Positions 1 to 10,900 of a DNA stretch of 64,000 nucleotides are shown in pieces. The notes under the pieces were generated by a model. The model saw nothing but the letters and a program-made list of their open reading frames with translations. It searched no databases and was not told where the DNA came from. Source of the stretch: Spinellus fusiger (Eukaryota > Mucoromycota > Mucoromycetes > Mucorales > Phycomycetaceae); the NCBI GenBank assembly GCA_025094145.1, contig JALLLS010000009.1, positions 598,864 to 662,863 of the forward strand. Direction: 5' to 3'. The translations under genes were made by a program, and so were the position numbers. The stretch's first letter is position 1; each line of letters starts with the position of its first letter.

Positions 1-1152
1 TCTATAAGTCATTTCTTTAGCATCAATGTATCATTTCCTTCTTTCTATAGATACTTACGAATGAGCAATGGCAGCTGGTACCATTTCCACACAAATAAGA
101 AAGTCCTGAATGGCTACAGAGATATGCTCGGGTCCGTCTGCGATAGACTTGAGTAACTATGTACACAAAGAGAACATGGCTAGAATGCCTTACCATCTTG
201 AATGATGCCTGTAGCTACTAAAAGAGCAAGCACGACACTCTGCCAAAAAGAGAAAAAGATGATAGCCTTGACACATAGAAACTTGGGAAGAGGTCTACAT
301 ATATAATACAAGGACAGTACATTACAAAGATAAGTCTTATTTCCTCCCCCTATGAAACACAGCTTACCTAAATGTAATCAGGTCCTTTTTAGCAGCATAA
401 AAGAATACCACAAGACACCACAGAGTCAAGGACACACTGATGTTATAAACAAAGGACAAATAGAGATAGGAGCTGGACATACTGATCTCTCCCTCACTGT
501 AGTGTCCGGTGGCTTTGAGTGCCATGGTGAGAATAGCCAGGGCAGGCTTAACATATACAAATTGGAGAATGCCTCTCTTAACAAATAGAAAGGTGTAAGG
601 GTCTCCCACATAGATATCTCGAGACCAAAGGGTACCAGGAAAGAAGTTTTCCGAGGGAGGCCGAGAATGCAGCATAATAATCAAGGCTCTCTCTCCTCCG
701 AGCTTATTGAGGAGAAGGTTGAAGAAGGCATAAATAACATAGGCCTCGTAGATATCACGAAAGGTATCCACATAGAATGCGGCGTCTAGAGAGACCAAAG
801 AGATAAATGTACTAATACCATAGATAGGCACACTAGCAGAGTCAGTAAGGTGTGTGTCAGGAGATGGCTTACATCCACAAGATCCGAATGACTTGTCGTT
901 GTTGGTTCTGTAGATCCAGAGTCATGAGTGTTTGTGTGACTCTACAGGCGCATAAGTAGAGAAGGAGTTTTTTACCGGTTTTCTGTAGTTCTTCCAGTGG
1001 AACCACACAGAGAGTAATGAGATACATGTGGCTACAACAGTAAAGACAAGGGCAATGTTGATAGCCAATGGACTAAAGACAGAGCCAGCACCTCCATTAC
1101 CATAGCTGTCCTCAGCTGTCAGAGAGGCCAGTGTTGGCATTAGCAGTGACAT
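1..1152 (-). CDS. TMEM184/OST-alpha (DUF300) family multi-pass membrane protein, cut by the left window edge
   Basis: Multi-pass membrane protein of the TMEM184/organic solute transporter alpha family; fungal members sit on vacuolar or other endomembranes. Exons read on the minus strand: 976-1152, 873-907, 368-832, 194-294 and 59-137; the next exon begins at about position 2 or lies outside. The spliced protein reads HWKNYRKP, then NQQRQVIRIL, VPIYGISTF, RDIYEAYVIYAFFNLL, GDPYTFLFVKRGILQFVYVKP, VYNISVSL, PKFLCVKAIIFFSFWQ and FLICVEM, all in family order. I start at the ATG at 1152 because the first membrane helix follows soon after; an ATG at 1362 in the same frame would add 70 low-complexity residues. 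The C-terminus is missing. Family assignment is confident; the transported substrate cannot be read from sequence. Confidence 0.88.
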
Positions 1153-2600
1153 GAGGAAAGATACGAAGAAGAAGAGAAAATAAGAGGAGGAGAGGAAGAG
1201 GAGGAGAAACGATGAAATTGCAACGGAGGGTTTATTTTGCTTCTTCTTTACAGCACGTGTTCTGCTGTGGTGGGCGATGTGAACCCAGAGGAGGTAGAAA
1301 AGAGAAGCAGTTCTATAGAATGGATCTATAGAATGGCCATGGGAGAAGGATGCAAAGACCATCTTTAGTGATGGACTTTGTTGATTCTGTGCCTTTCTCC
1401 ATCTTCCTTGGTAATTAATCTCTTTTTTTTCTTAATAAATAAAGACAGGTCTTTGCTCTTCTTTTACTGTTATTTCCATTTATTACCTAAACAAATACAG
1501 CAGAACTTTATAAAGAATAGGACAAGCGGCCAATATGGATATAAACTTGGCGTCATTTTCCAAACAAATGTTTCTGTTTATAAATGACGGAAGATGTACT
1601 TGTTTTTATTTATTTATTAATAATAATAATAATAATATTTTATATAGATGTGGTGTTGGTGATGTATTAGTGAATGTCACTGTAGCATTACTGTAGCATT
1701 ACTGTAGCATTACTGTAGCATCACTACAGCATCACTACAGCATCATTACAATTCATTGTATCTTTCTAATATAAAACAGTCCATTGAATGAGTCACCTTT
1801 TTTGACTGCAGGTAGGAGGGATGGTTCTTTTCTTATGTATCTCTGCCTGTAGTATCTATTATCAAAATCTATCAAAGTAACACTGTTTATCGTCTCTTCT
1901 CAGTGCATAGGAAGAAGGCTATTAAGAAATGACACCCATCTCTACCTGTACAACGCATATGCAATCTCCCTTTTCTCCCTTCTCTCTTTATTAGCATCGA
2001 GTCCCATGTCCCATACCATGCATTCCATGGTAATATGCAGTACAGATAGACACACTAGTAACGAATACTAGGGCTGTACTACAAATATTAGACAGGGCGA
2101 CGCATGGCCATGGACAGAGGCCACCATGCATTTGACAGCCCCTCAATTCTATCCACAGGACATACGACAAACAAATACACTAAGAATAAGTAGGGACATC
2201 CACAGGTAAAGAAGTACTTACTATTATGTCAGCCACCTGTCCATTCATTCTACTTTTATTCCATCTCCCATTGGACTCCAAGACTTACTAATTTCTTGGC
2301 TGTGCTTCTTAAAGAACAGCTCATCCATAGACTACACCGGAGAATCCTCTATGGCCTTCTTAAATCAGATCACCAGCTTTTATTTATTTATAACTGATAT
2401 TTAGATCGGCTGTTGATCCTACCACCGACCGCCTTATTCTTCTTCCGCTTCTCAAAGACCGAGTTTGTCTGTAGGTAGTGCACCTACTTATTTAACGTGG
2501 TTATTTAACGTACTCTGTTGACTGTTTTGTTATTTATCTTGCCAGTCTGCACCACTGCACCACCTATAGTACACCACTGCACCACCTTTAGTACACTAGA
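1153..2600. other. Intergenic region between divergent genes
   Basis: About 1.4 kb separates the TMEM184-like gene (-) and the oxidase gene (+), so it should hold both promoters. It contains a TAA run near 1615-1637 and an 11-bp tandem repeat at 1681-1750. I see no convincing coding region or RNA gene. Confidence 0.6.
1681..1750. repeat. Tandem 11-bp repeat (ctgtagcatta type)
   Basis: Consecutive units tgtagcattac, then variants cactacagcat, repeat about six times. The second half is close to the reverse complement of the first at the tgtag/ctaca core, so the array can also fold on itself. Confidence 0.8.
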
Positions 2601-4480
2601 ATGAAGCCTCTCCTGTCCTTGTCAGTAGTGGCAGCTGTGTCATGCACCATGGCACAAATAACCACTAACGAAGCACCTTTCTTCTGGGTACAGCCTCCAC
2701 CCTTTTCTTCTCCTTATTCAGCTACAGGCAGAATGGAGGAATACGGAAGAACAGGTGTTGCTGCTATGCACGCTGTATTGCTAAAGTAATAGATTTCCTT
2801 TGGAGTTCTCTTCTCACTCTTGTGTTTCTCTATTGCTAGTGAGAAGACCATTCTTATTATTGATAAAGGTAGAATTAGACATGGACACTGCCTTATCCAC
2901 CCTTACTGCCAACTTACACTACATAACTCTCTTTTAGCCGAATGGAATGAAGCTCAATTTGACTCTGGTCAGAGCGCCTTTTCTGTTGTCTTTGATATAG
3001 AAACAAGCGACTACAGAGCCCTACCCCTCCAGACAAATACATTTTGCTCAGCCGGCGGATTCCTTAGCAATGGTACACTGATCAGCACAGGAGGAGGAGA
3101 GAAGCGTGGCCGTACATGGAAGGCTGAGGCTGGATGGCAGTCCATCCGCCATTTTACTCCCTGTACAGATGCTACCTGTGAATGGCATGAGTACACAACA
3201 GGTGCTATGAGAAACAATCGATGGTATCCAACAGTAGAACAACTTCCAGAAGGTGATATTATTATTGTTGGTGGTTCTACCAAGGGTACTGCTGTGAACC
3301 GTGAAGAGATCAATGTTCCTAGCTATGAATTCTGGCCACCAAGAGAAGGAGGTGAAATTCATCTTCCCTTTCTAGTAGAGACAATGCCCTTTAATCTGTA
3401 AGCAGACCTACCCTTTAGACTGTAGATAGACTGTAGATATAAACCATCCAATAGAATAAGAGACAGCTCATCAGAAACTGTAGGTACCCATTTGTATTTG
3501 TCTTGCCAGACGGCCATTTGTTTATGTTTGCCAACCATGAGTCCATTATCTTTGACTACAACAACAACCGTGTTGTAAAGCGTCTTCCTGCCATCCCTGG
3601 TGCCACCCGCACTTATCCACTGACATCAGGCGCCGTCATGCTGCCATTGGATCCTGCCAACAATTACACAGTCGAAATACTCATCTGTGGTGGATCAGAG
3701 AAGATGAAAAATAACTCAAAGGCAGATGCCACCTGTGGCCGTATTAATCTTGGAGATGAAAGCCCAACATGGGAAATGGACACCTTTGTTTATCCTCGTC
3801 TTATGCCCGACGGTGTTCTTTTACCAGATGGCTCTGTGCTGTGGGTCAATGGCTGTCAACGTGGCTGGGCTGGCTACAACCGACGCAACCACGATCCCAC
3901 CTTCAATCCCATCATCTACACCCCAGAACACAAGCATGGAGAACGCTGGACTACAGGACTTGCCAACACTACTATTGCACGCATGTACCATTCTGTTGCC
4001 CTTACTCTTCCTGATGGCCGTGTCTGGATTGCCGGATCCAACAATGTCGATCCTCCCGATGTGTTGGCTGAATACCCGACTGAATTCAGAGTAGAATACT
4101 TTTCCCCGCCCTATCTCTTCAAGCATCCCACAAAGCCGCTGGTGTCTAATGTGCCGAGAGTGGTGGTGTATGGACAGAGATTTGAGATTCAATTGAACCT
4201 GGGGACGTGTGAGGCTGTGGAAGAAGAGAAAGGCCGCTCTGCTATTAAAGTGGCTCTTCTCCGACCCGGGTTCAGCACACACTCAATGCATATGTCACAG
4301 CGTTATGTTGTATTAAGACACACACTTGCTGACGATAATCAGTCGATTGAAATTGAGGCTCCTCCTCGTGCCACCATCTTCCCTCCTGGTGCAGGGTTTC
4401 TTTATGTTCTCTGTGGAGGTGTTCCCTCTGTAGGGGTGGAGATGTTTGTTGAAAAGGATCTCCAAGATCTGGCCATATAG
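2601..4480 (+). CDS. Glyoxal oxidase / galactose oxidase-like copper radical oxidase
   Basis: Secreted copper-radical oxidase that would oxidise small aldehydes (or alcohols) to give hydrogen peroxide. Exons 2601-2785, 2840-2868, 2938-3397 and 3484-4480 give 556 residues in frame, within the usual size range. The N-terminus is a signal peptide (MKPLLSLSVVAAVSCTMAQ). Visible family blocks: TFCSAGG (cofactor Cys), NNRWYPT (cofactor Tyr), NLYPFVFVLPDG, ARMYHSVALTLPDG (axial Tyr and copper His), and a C-terminal DUF1929 domain with FSTHSMHMSQRYV (second copper His). These residues are where glyoxal oxidases keep the Cys-Tyr radical site. No carbohydrate-binding WSC domains are present, so this is the simple form. 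Glyoxal oxidase is favoured over galactose oxidase by overall layout; the substrate is not proven. Confidence 0.9.
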
Positions 4481-5414
4481 TGTGACTGTTTTTTCTCTCT
4501 TTTCTTGGCTAGCATTTATTAGTGTTATTATTATTATTATTATTATTATTGGCAAGTGGTGTTGGTGGTGTTACTAGTCTATTAAAATGAATAAAGAAGG
4601 GGTGTTGAGTGCACTTGTCAATCGTTGCTGCTACTGCTAATATCACTGCTACTGTTATGATAATGGCTATTCAATAAACATACACTATACTATATAAACA
4701 TATAAACATATAAACATATAAAATAATAATATAATAATAATAATAATAACACTAATAATAATAATAAAAGAAAGACGCCTTATTCATCAAGTGAGTTGAC
4801 ATTGGCTTTTCATTATTTATCATGGCCATTAAAGTAAAAGAATAAACAAATTAGTTTAGGAATGGGTGAACTATTGTGAGAATCCATGAATGCCGTGTTT
4901 TCTTGTAAAAGGTCGCCTCCTCCATTCCAACTCCATAGCTGATTGGATGGATTCTGTCTCAAGCCAATATTAAGGGTCATCCTTTCACGTGTCTTCTTAC
5001 AAAGTACTTGTCATGCTTACGAATAGCTACCATCGGGAATTCAAAAAGAAAGAAAGAAAGAACGGCATCCTATTTCCTTCTTCTTCTGTCGGGCCTTAAA
5101 AAGGGGACAGTGTATGTGCATGCTTGAGTTTGCCAAGAAAAAGTGACCGCCTTTATCTCTTCTTATTTTATCAGCCAATGGTATGTGAGAAAACACCCAT
5201 TATGGCAATAGAGATATTCCAAGTCTCAAAGGGCTTAATGCAGCAGAGGCCAAGACTATATAGCGTCCCTACATTTATCTTCTTCCTTCCTCTTTACCCT
5301 TGTTCCAAAACAAAAAAAGACAGAAAAAGAATGATGAAAAGTGAGAAAACTTCAAAGACACCTGCCTTATCTCTCTTCCCACCTATCCCAGCTGCCATAC
5401 CACCCACGTCTCAT
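4481..5414. other. Intergenic region with TTA/TAA microsatellites
   Basis: Contains TTA repeats at about 4520-4550, ATAAACAT repeats at 4690-4720 and TAA repeats at 4722-4766. The next gene's frame is open upstream of 5415, with in-frame ATGs at 5178 and 5331, so its start could lie inside this stretch. Confidence 0.6.
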
Positions 5415-7352
5415 ATGAACTTTATTCGTAACTGGTGGAAACGAACGGATATTACTGCAGCCATGGCAGAAAGACGTCTTCTTTACCAGTTATACGAAAG
5501 TCAATCTTCCTCTGCCTACAGAAAACCTACACCCATTGTAGGAAGAATTCTCAGAGTACCCCTAGAAAACACCACCGAGAAGAGTGAAAAGTCCCTTTGC
5601 AAACACGAGAGCAAGAGCAAAAAGATTATACACACCTTACACCTTTTCCATCCTCCCAAGCCTGCTCCAGACCAGCCCATGTTCACTCTCGAGACAGAGG
5701 AATCCTTATTAACAGAGACTATTCCCAGTGCATCTGATAGATCCACAAAGAATCTTGTGCTTTGTCATGGTTATGGTGCTGGTAAGTGTAGCTGCGGCAG
5801 TAGTATCTGTGATGATTTGCAATACATGGACTCACTCTCAATGTGTGTGTGTGTTTTTTTATTTATATTTATATATATTAGGACTTGGGTTCTTTTACAA
5901 GTAAGCAAAGAATAGCATGCATTGTTCTGCATTTATCTGTGGACTCGCCTTTCTATTATTATCAACACTAACACTAATCATTAGGAATCTATTCTCACTC
6001 TCACAAGCCCCTGGCTGGCAAGTATTCGCAATTGGTAAGTGAACCTGGGATGAGATGTAGGATAAGAGACAGGCGTATCTGACAGAGAACGATTAGACTG
6101 GCTGGGAATGGGAAGAAGTTCACGACCCAAGTGGACAATCGAGAGAAAGTCCAATCAGACATGGGATGATATTGTTGACGATGTAAGGACGTTGGAGCTT
6201 ATAGATAGCCAGCCCACTCTTCAATGCATTAACTCACTCTTTTCTACACAATTAGGTAGAAGAACATTTTGTAGAAACCCTTGAAGAATGGCGCAAGAAA
6301 GTGGGCATTGAAAAGATGACATTGATGGGCCACTCCTTGGGTGGTTATTTCTCAGTGTGCTATTCTCTCAAGTACCCACAACATGTAGAGAAGCTCATTC
6401 TTGTTTCTCCAGGTAATGTAACAGCTGTAGTCTATTGGATCCACCTTGTGTCTCTCCACCTTATGTCTCTCCATTGATCGTTGGGCCTATGTACTTACTT
6501 CTATTTCACTCTCTTTAGTGGGTGTTCCTGAGAATCCAGAAAAGGGTGCCTCTCAACCCACCAATAAACCGCCACAGGAGATATTAGAAGAAGAGGCTGC
6601 TCAGCTAAACGACAGTCTTCAGGCCGAGACAATTGCTGCACAATCAAAAAGCCAACCCACCACCTCACCCACTTCAACTCGCACACCACCTGTGATCTCT
6701 GAAAGAACACGATCCATTCTTCGCTATCTCTGGGATAGTAACATTACACCTATGAGCATTGTTCGGCTTGGTGGTCCTCTGGGTGCAACGTAAGTGCATT
6801 GTTAAAACAACAGACAACTCACTCTCCTTCTTTGCTCAGTTTAGTGCACAAATACACATTTGCAAGATTCCCCAGTCTTAACACGGAAGAGAAAACTAAC
6901 CTGTATGACTATTTGTAAGTCACCTCATGAATATATATATATATATAAGCCAATGCAATATCCTTCTTATTTACAAACGTGTCTTCTATTTATACAGATA
7001 CCACATCACAACTTCCAAAGGATCGGGTGAATATGCCCTTGCAGGAACTCTCGCATTTAGTGCCTATGCACGCAATCCCCTTATCCACCGGTTAGGAGGA
7101 CTTCAAATGCCAACAACCTTTGTCTATGGTACTGAGGGTAAGTCTTCATTTATTTATTTTCAAGATGAAAACAGACAGCTCACTCTTGTTGGTGGTATAG
7201 ATTGGATGGACTACAGAGCAGCTGAAAAGGCTTCCAAGCTCATGAAAGTGCCTGTGAAGATCATACGTATTTCTAGTGGAGGTCACCATATGTACATTGA
7301 CAATCCAGAAGAATTCAATCGTGAAATGGCAAAGGAAATGATTGACGGCTAA
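5415..7352 (+). CDS. Alpha/beta hydrolase of the ABHD5 / CLD1 family (lipid hydrolase or acyltransferase)
   Basis: Nine exons: 5415-5781, 5882-5900, 5985-6034, 6097-6182, 6256-6412, 6519-6789, 6840-6914, 6998-7137, 7201-7352; 438 residues, all phases agree. Blocks: [11 protein letters not shown] (oxyanion region), [28 protein letters not shown] (nucleophile Ser), FVYGTEDWMDY (acid Asp) and [12 protein letters not shown] (catalytic His within the HX4D acyltransferase motif of this family). Known relatives are yeast cardiolipin phospholipase CLD1 and ICT1, plant and animal ABHD4/5 lipases and the lipase co-activator CGI-58. Because the serine nucleophile is present, it should be an active hydrolase rather than a CGI-58-like co-activator. 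The second exon is only 19 nt. The start is a choice: in-frame ATGs at 5178 and 5331 would add 79 or 28 residues, and I see no clear mitochondrial presequence. Confidence 0.9.
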
Positions 7353-7988
7353 AGAAAAAGAAGAAAAAGAGAAAAAAGAAGAAAAAAAGAGAGAAATAGA
7401 CAGTGTTTCTCTTTTTCTTTTTATTCCTAGCAAATATTACTCTATTTTATTTTTTGTATAATATAGATTCATGTTTTTTGTATAGCAGCCATTTTTGTAT
7501 AGTTTTCAATCTAAAAACTGTACATACAAACATAGCCAATAAAGAAAGAATAATAATAATAATAAAAACAGAGAAAAAGAAATATTTCTCAAAGTTTCAT
7601 TGCATGAATTTTGGTCTACTTGTATACATATTTTTGTCTATGCTACAAAGATCCAAGTTATACAACAATAGCTTCTCAGTAAATTCAGGGATGGATTTCC
7701 CTCCCTTGTCCTATGTGTGTTTCAAGAGGAAAAAATCCTTCACATTTACAACACTATACTATTGAGGTAGTGTGTCTTGGATCAGTGTATTCATGAATAT
7801 GTATATCTACCTTTTGTCTGCATTGTCTTGAATCATCTGCAACATATCAGACCCTCTTTTATACAACATATCTAGAACAATAAAAGAGGTAGGCTATGAA
7901 AGAGTCACGTGCTATAGATACGATTGACTCCTCTCTTCCTTTTCTTCCTCAAGACCAACTCTCTCTATTTCTCTCCGTCTTATTTTCT
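7353..7988. other. Intergenic region
   Basis: AT-rich spacer between two plus-strand genes. It starts with an A/G-rich run (7351-7400) that is likely 3' UTR and holds a short TAA repeat near 7551-7564. No coding exon or RNA gene recognised. Confidence 0.5.
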
Positions 7989-10900
7989 ATGGCTTTCCAT
8001 ACACGTATTCGATGGATTACATTTGATGCCTTTAATACTCTATTCAAGATAAGAGGAAATGTACAGGACTTGTATGTAAGTATTTTATTATTACTATAGT
8101 CTCAACTCTAGCTCTGCTTGACACTTATCATTCATACATTGTCTTTCTACTATGGAACTTTTATAGGCTAGTGAGGCTCGTAGATTTTGTCTCAATGTCA
8201 GTGCCAGTGATATCAAGAAGAACTTTGGACCTGTCTATAAGAACCATCTAAAAGAGTTCCCATTTTATGGACTGGCACAAGGGAAAACATCTAGACTGTG
8301 GTGGCGAGAAGTAAGATATTTAATAATAGAAAAGAAGAAAGAAAGTATAAATATAAATATATATTTTTCTTTTATGACCATGGCATTCTCCACTTTAGTT
8401 AGTGTATAAAACATTTCTGAATTCAGGTGTACCTCATCAAGGTAAGATGAAGTACATTTATAGATATACATGTTTATCCATTCACTTTTATTTTTGGCTA
8501 GAGCTAGACCCAACATTTGAAGCATTGTTTGAAGCACTATTTACACGTTTTAAATCCTCAGAGGGATATGAGGTGTACAAGGATGTTTATCCTAGTTTGG
8601 AGACACTGAAGCAGAAAGGATTTCGAATGGGTATCATTAGTAACTCAGATGAGAGACTCTGTAAGAGCTGTACAGGCTATGGGGGAGGCTCTTTCGCGTA
8701 ATAAATATTACCCCAAAGAGTTATAATAAAATCTACAGCAAACATTACAATCACCCATCCGTCAACACCAACACCCCCCGCCACCTATATCACACTGGAT
8801 CCATTAACCACGGACCCCACCTCAGCACCACCCGCCAAACCCTTCGAGTTTGGCCTTACCGACGTCCCCACCACCTACGACGTCCCTAAAAGCAGAAAAG
8901 AAAAACTGCTTGCCAAACGCACCCGAGCAAGAACCAACGAGGAGAACAAAATGTCCGAGGTGGAAAAGGCCGACACCCACGCCCAACAAATGCTGCAGAT
9001 GATGGCGGCAATCCAAAAACAGATGGAGATCTTTGGACTCCGTATCCAGGAATTGGAGGCCCAATTGAAGGCCAAGGATGCAATGATTGCATCCCTCCAG
9101 GCTCAGGCCACTACCAGCACCACCAACACCACCAACACCACCACCACTGCCACCCCTGCCACCCCTGCCACCCCTGCCAAGCAGGACAACTCGACTGCTG
9201 CTTCAAAGCATGCCCCAACCTCCACACCCACACCCACACCCACCACCTACGCCAGCATGGCAAAGAAGAACCCCCAGGCCAAGAAGCCTACAAAGGCCAA
9301 AGCAGTGCTTAAGGCACAAGCAGTACGTGCCTTGCAGGAGCCCACTGGACCCTCAGTGTACGAATTCGTATACGTCCCTTGCCGCCGATACCTTAAGTAC
9401 GGCCAGGTCCGCAAGATGTTGGGATCGTTGAAGATCCAACAGTCACGGATCATTGACATCCACTTCCCGGCAAGGGGAACAGTTGCGCTGCTGGTCCACA
9501 GCAGCTACAAGAAGGAACTCGAGGAGCACCTCGAGAAGCTTAAGATCAGTCCAGTGAAGGACTTCAACCCTGTGTCCGCTGCAGTCATTGCAGACCCAAA
9601 GCTCCAAGGGGAAACCAACAGTACCAAGGCTGCAAAGGCCCAGGAACTCTTTGACCAGAGAGTGTCAAACACCTGTCTTCGTTCCCCCACCCACTTAGGG
9701 TACAGCATTGCTCGCCACTTTGGCTCTGGTAATGCCACTCCCCGCCTCTCTGCCACTGCCTTTGAGAAGCTCTTGGCGGATCTCAAGGCCAAGACCCCAG
9801 TTGCCAGCCGCCCCGCCACCCTTGAAGAAGAGGCCATCCAGGCATTTGGATCAGGCTCAGCTATAGAAGAAGATGAGGGAGACGCCCAAAACATCCACCG
9901 AGAAGAATTATGAATAGACTGAAGATTGGTCTATTGAATGCTTGTGGAATCAGGCCCAAACTGGTGAACGTTCTGAATGTGTGTGCAGAATGATATTGAT
10001 ATACTTTTAGTGACAGAGACTTTCCTGACCAAAGACATGCAAATGTTGAGGTGCCCCTGGATACAAATACACAACTATGCTACAGCCCATGGTGATGCTG
10101 GACGAGGTTTTGATGGAGTTTCGTTCTTTATTCGTCCTGACTTTCCTTACCATGTACATTCCTTACCAATTACTAATCCTTTTGTGGTCTCCTGTAGGAT
10201 TGGCCCATATACACTCCATGGTCTGTACCTACCTCCGAGGCTGTCGTCTAGTGAGGCTGCGGAAAGGTTGAATTCACTACCCATAGACGACTTCACACTC
10301 GTCCTTGGTGACCTGAATACACGTTTAAGCCGCCTGACTGGAGATCATGGCATAAACGACAGACATGTGGGATTTGAAGACTGGATCTGCCGTCAGGATC
10401 TAACCTTGTGGAACTCAGAGTTGGCATTTGGCTTGCCTACATATGAGCGAATTCTAGCAGATGGTCGTCGGTTTGCTAGCATTATTGACCTGTTCCTGTC
10501 AAGAAGCTACAACTTCTCCGAAGTGTGCTTGCACATTAGGGACGATCTGACGTTAGGTTCAGACCACCACTTGTGTGAGCTGTCCTTTCAGCCGGTGCTC
10601 ATGCCACCGCTCATGACAGAAACAGCTGTCCGTCGCCTCTGGAGACTGCAACGTTTAAACAAACAAACAGTCTGTGACCAGTACAAGCGATGTTTTGCAG
10701 AGAACACAGGTGAACTGCAAAGAGAGATCCAAAAAATATTGGAAGACAAAACCCCGTTGTGCTCTGTTAAGATGGAGGACTTTGCTGAGAGACTCAATGA
10801 GTCAATCTACAAGGCCCTGGATAATAGCGTAGGGCGCGCACAATCCCATCCAAAAGCTTGGAAAAGCTACTGGAATGCTGATCTACAACAGTTAGCTGAC

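Noticed and set aside
352..588. Short plus-strand open frame near the left edge
   Set aside because: Antisense shadow of the TMEM184-like exon 368-832.
1681..1750. CRISPR-like array
   Set aside because: Units are contiguous 11-mers with no spacers, in a eukaryotic genome; a simple tandem repeat.
9087..9431. Proline-rich open frame
   Set aside because: Alternate frame of LINE ORF1's Thr/Pro-rich linker.
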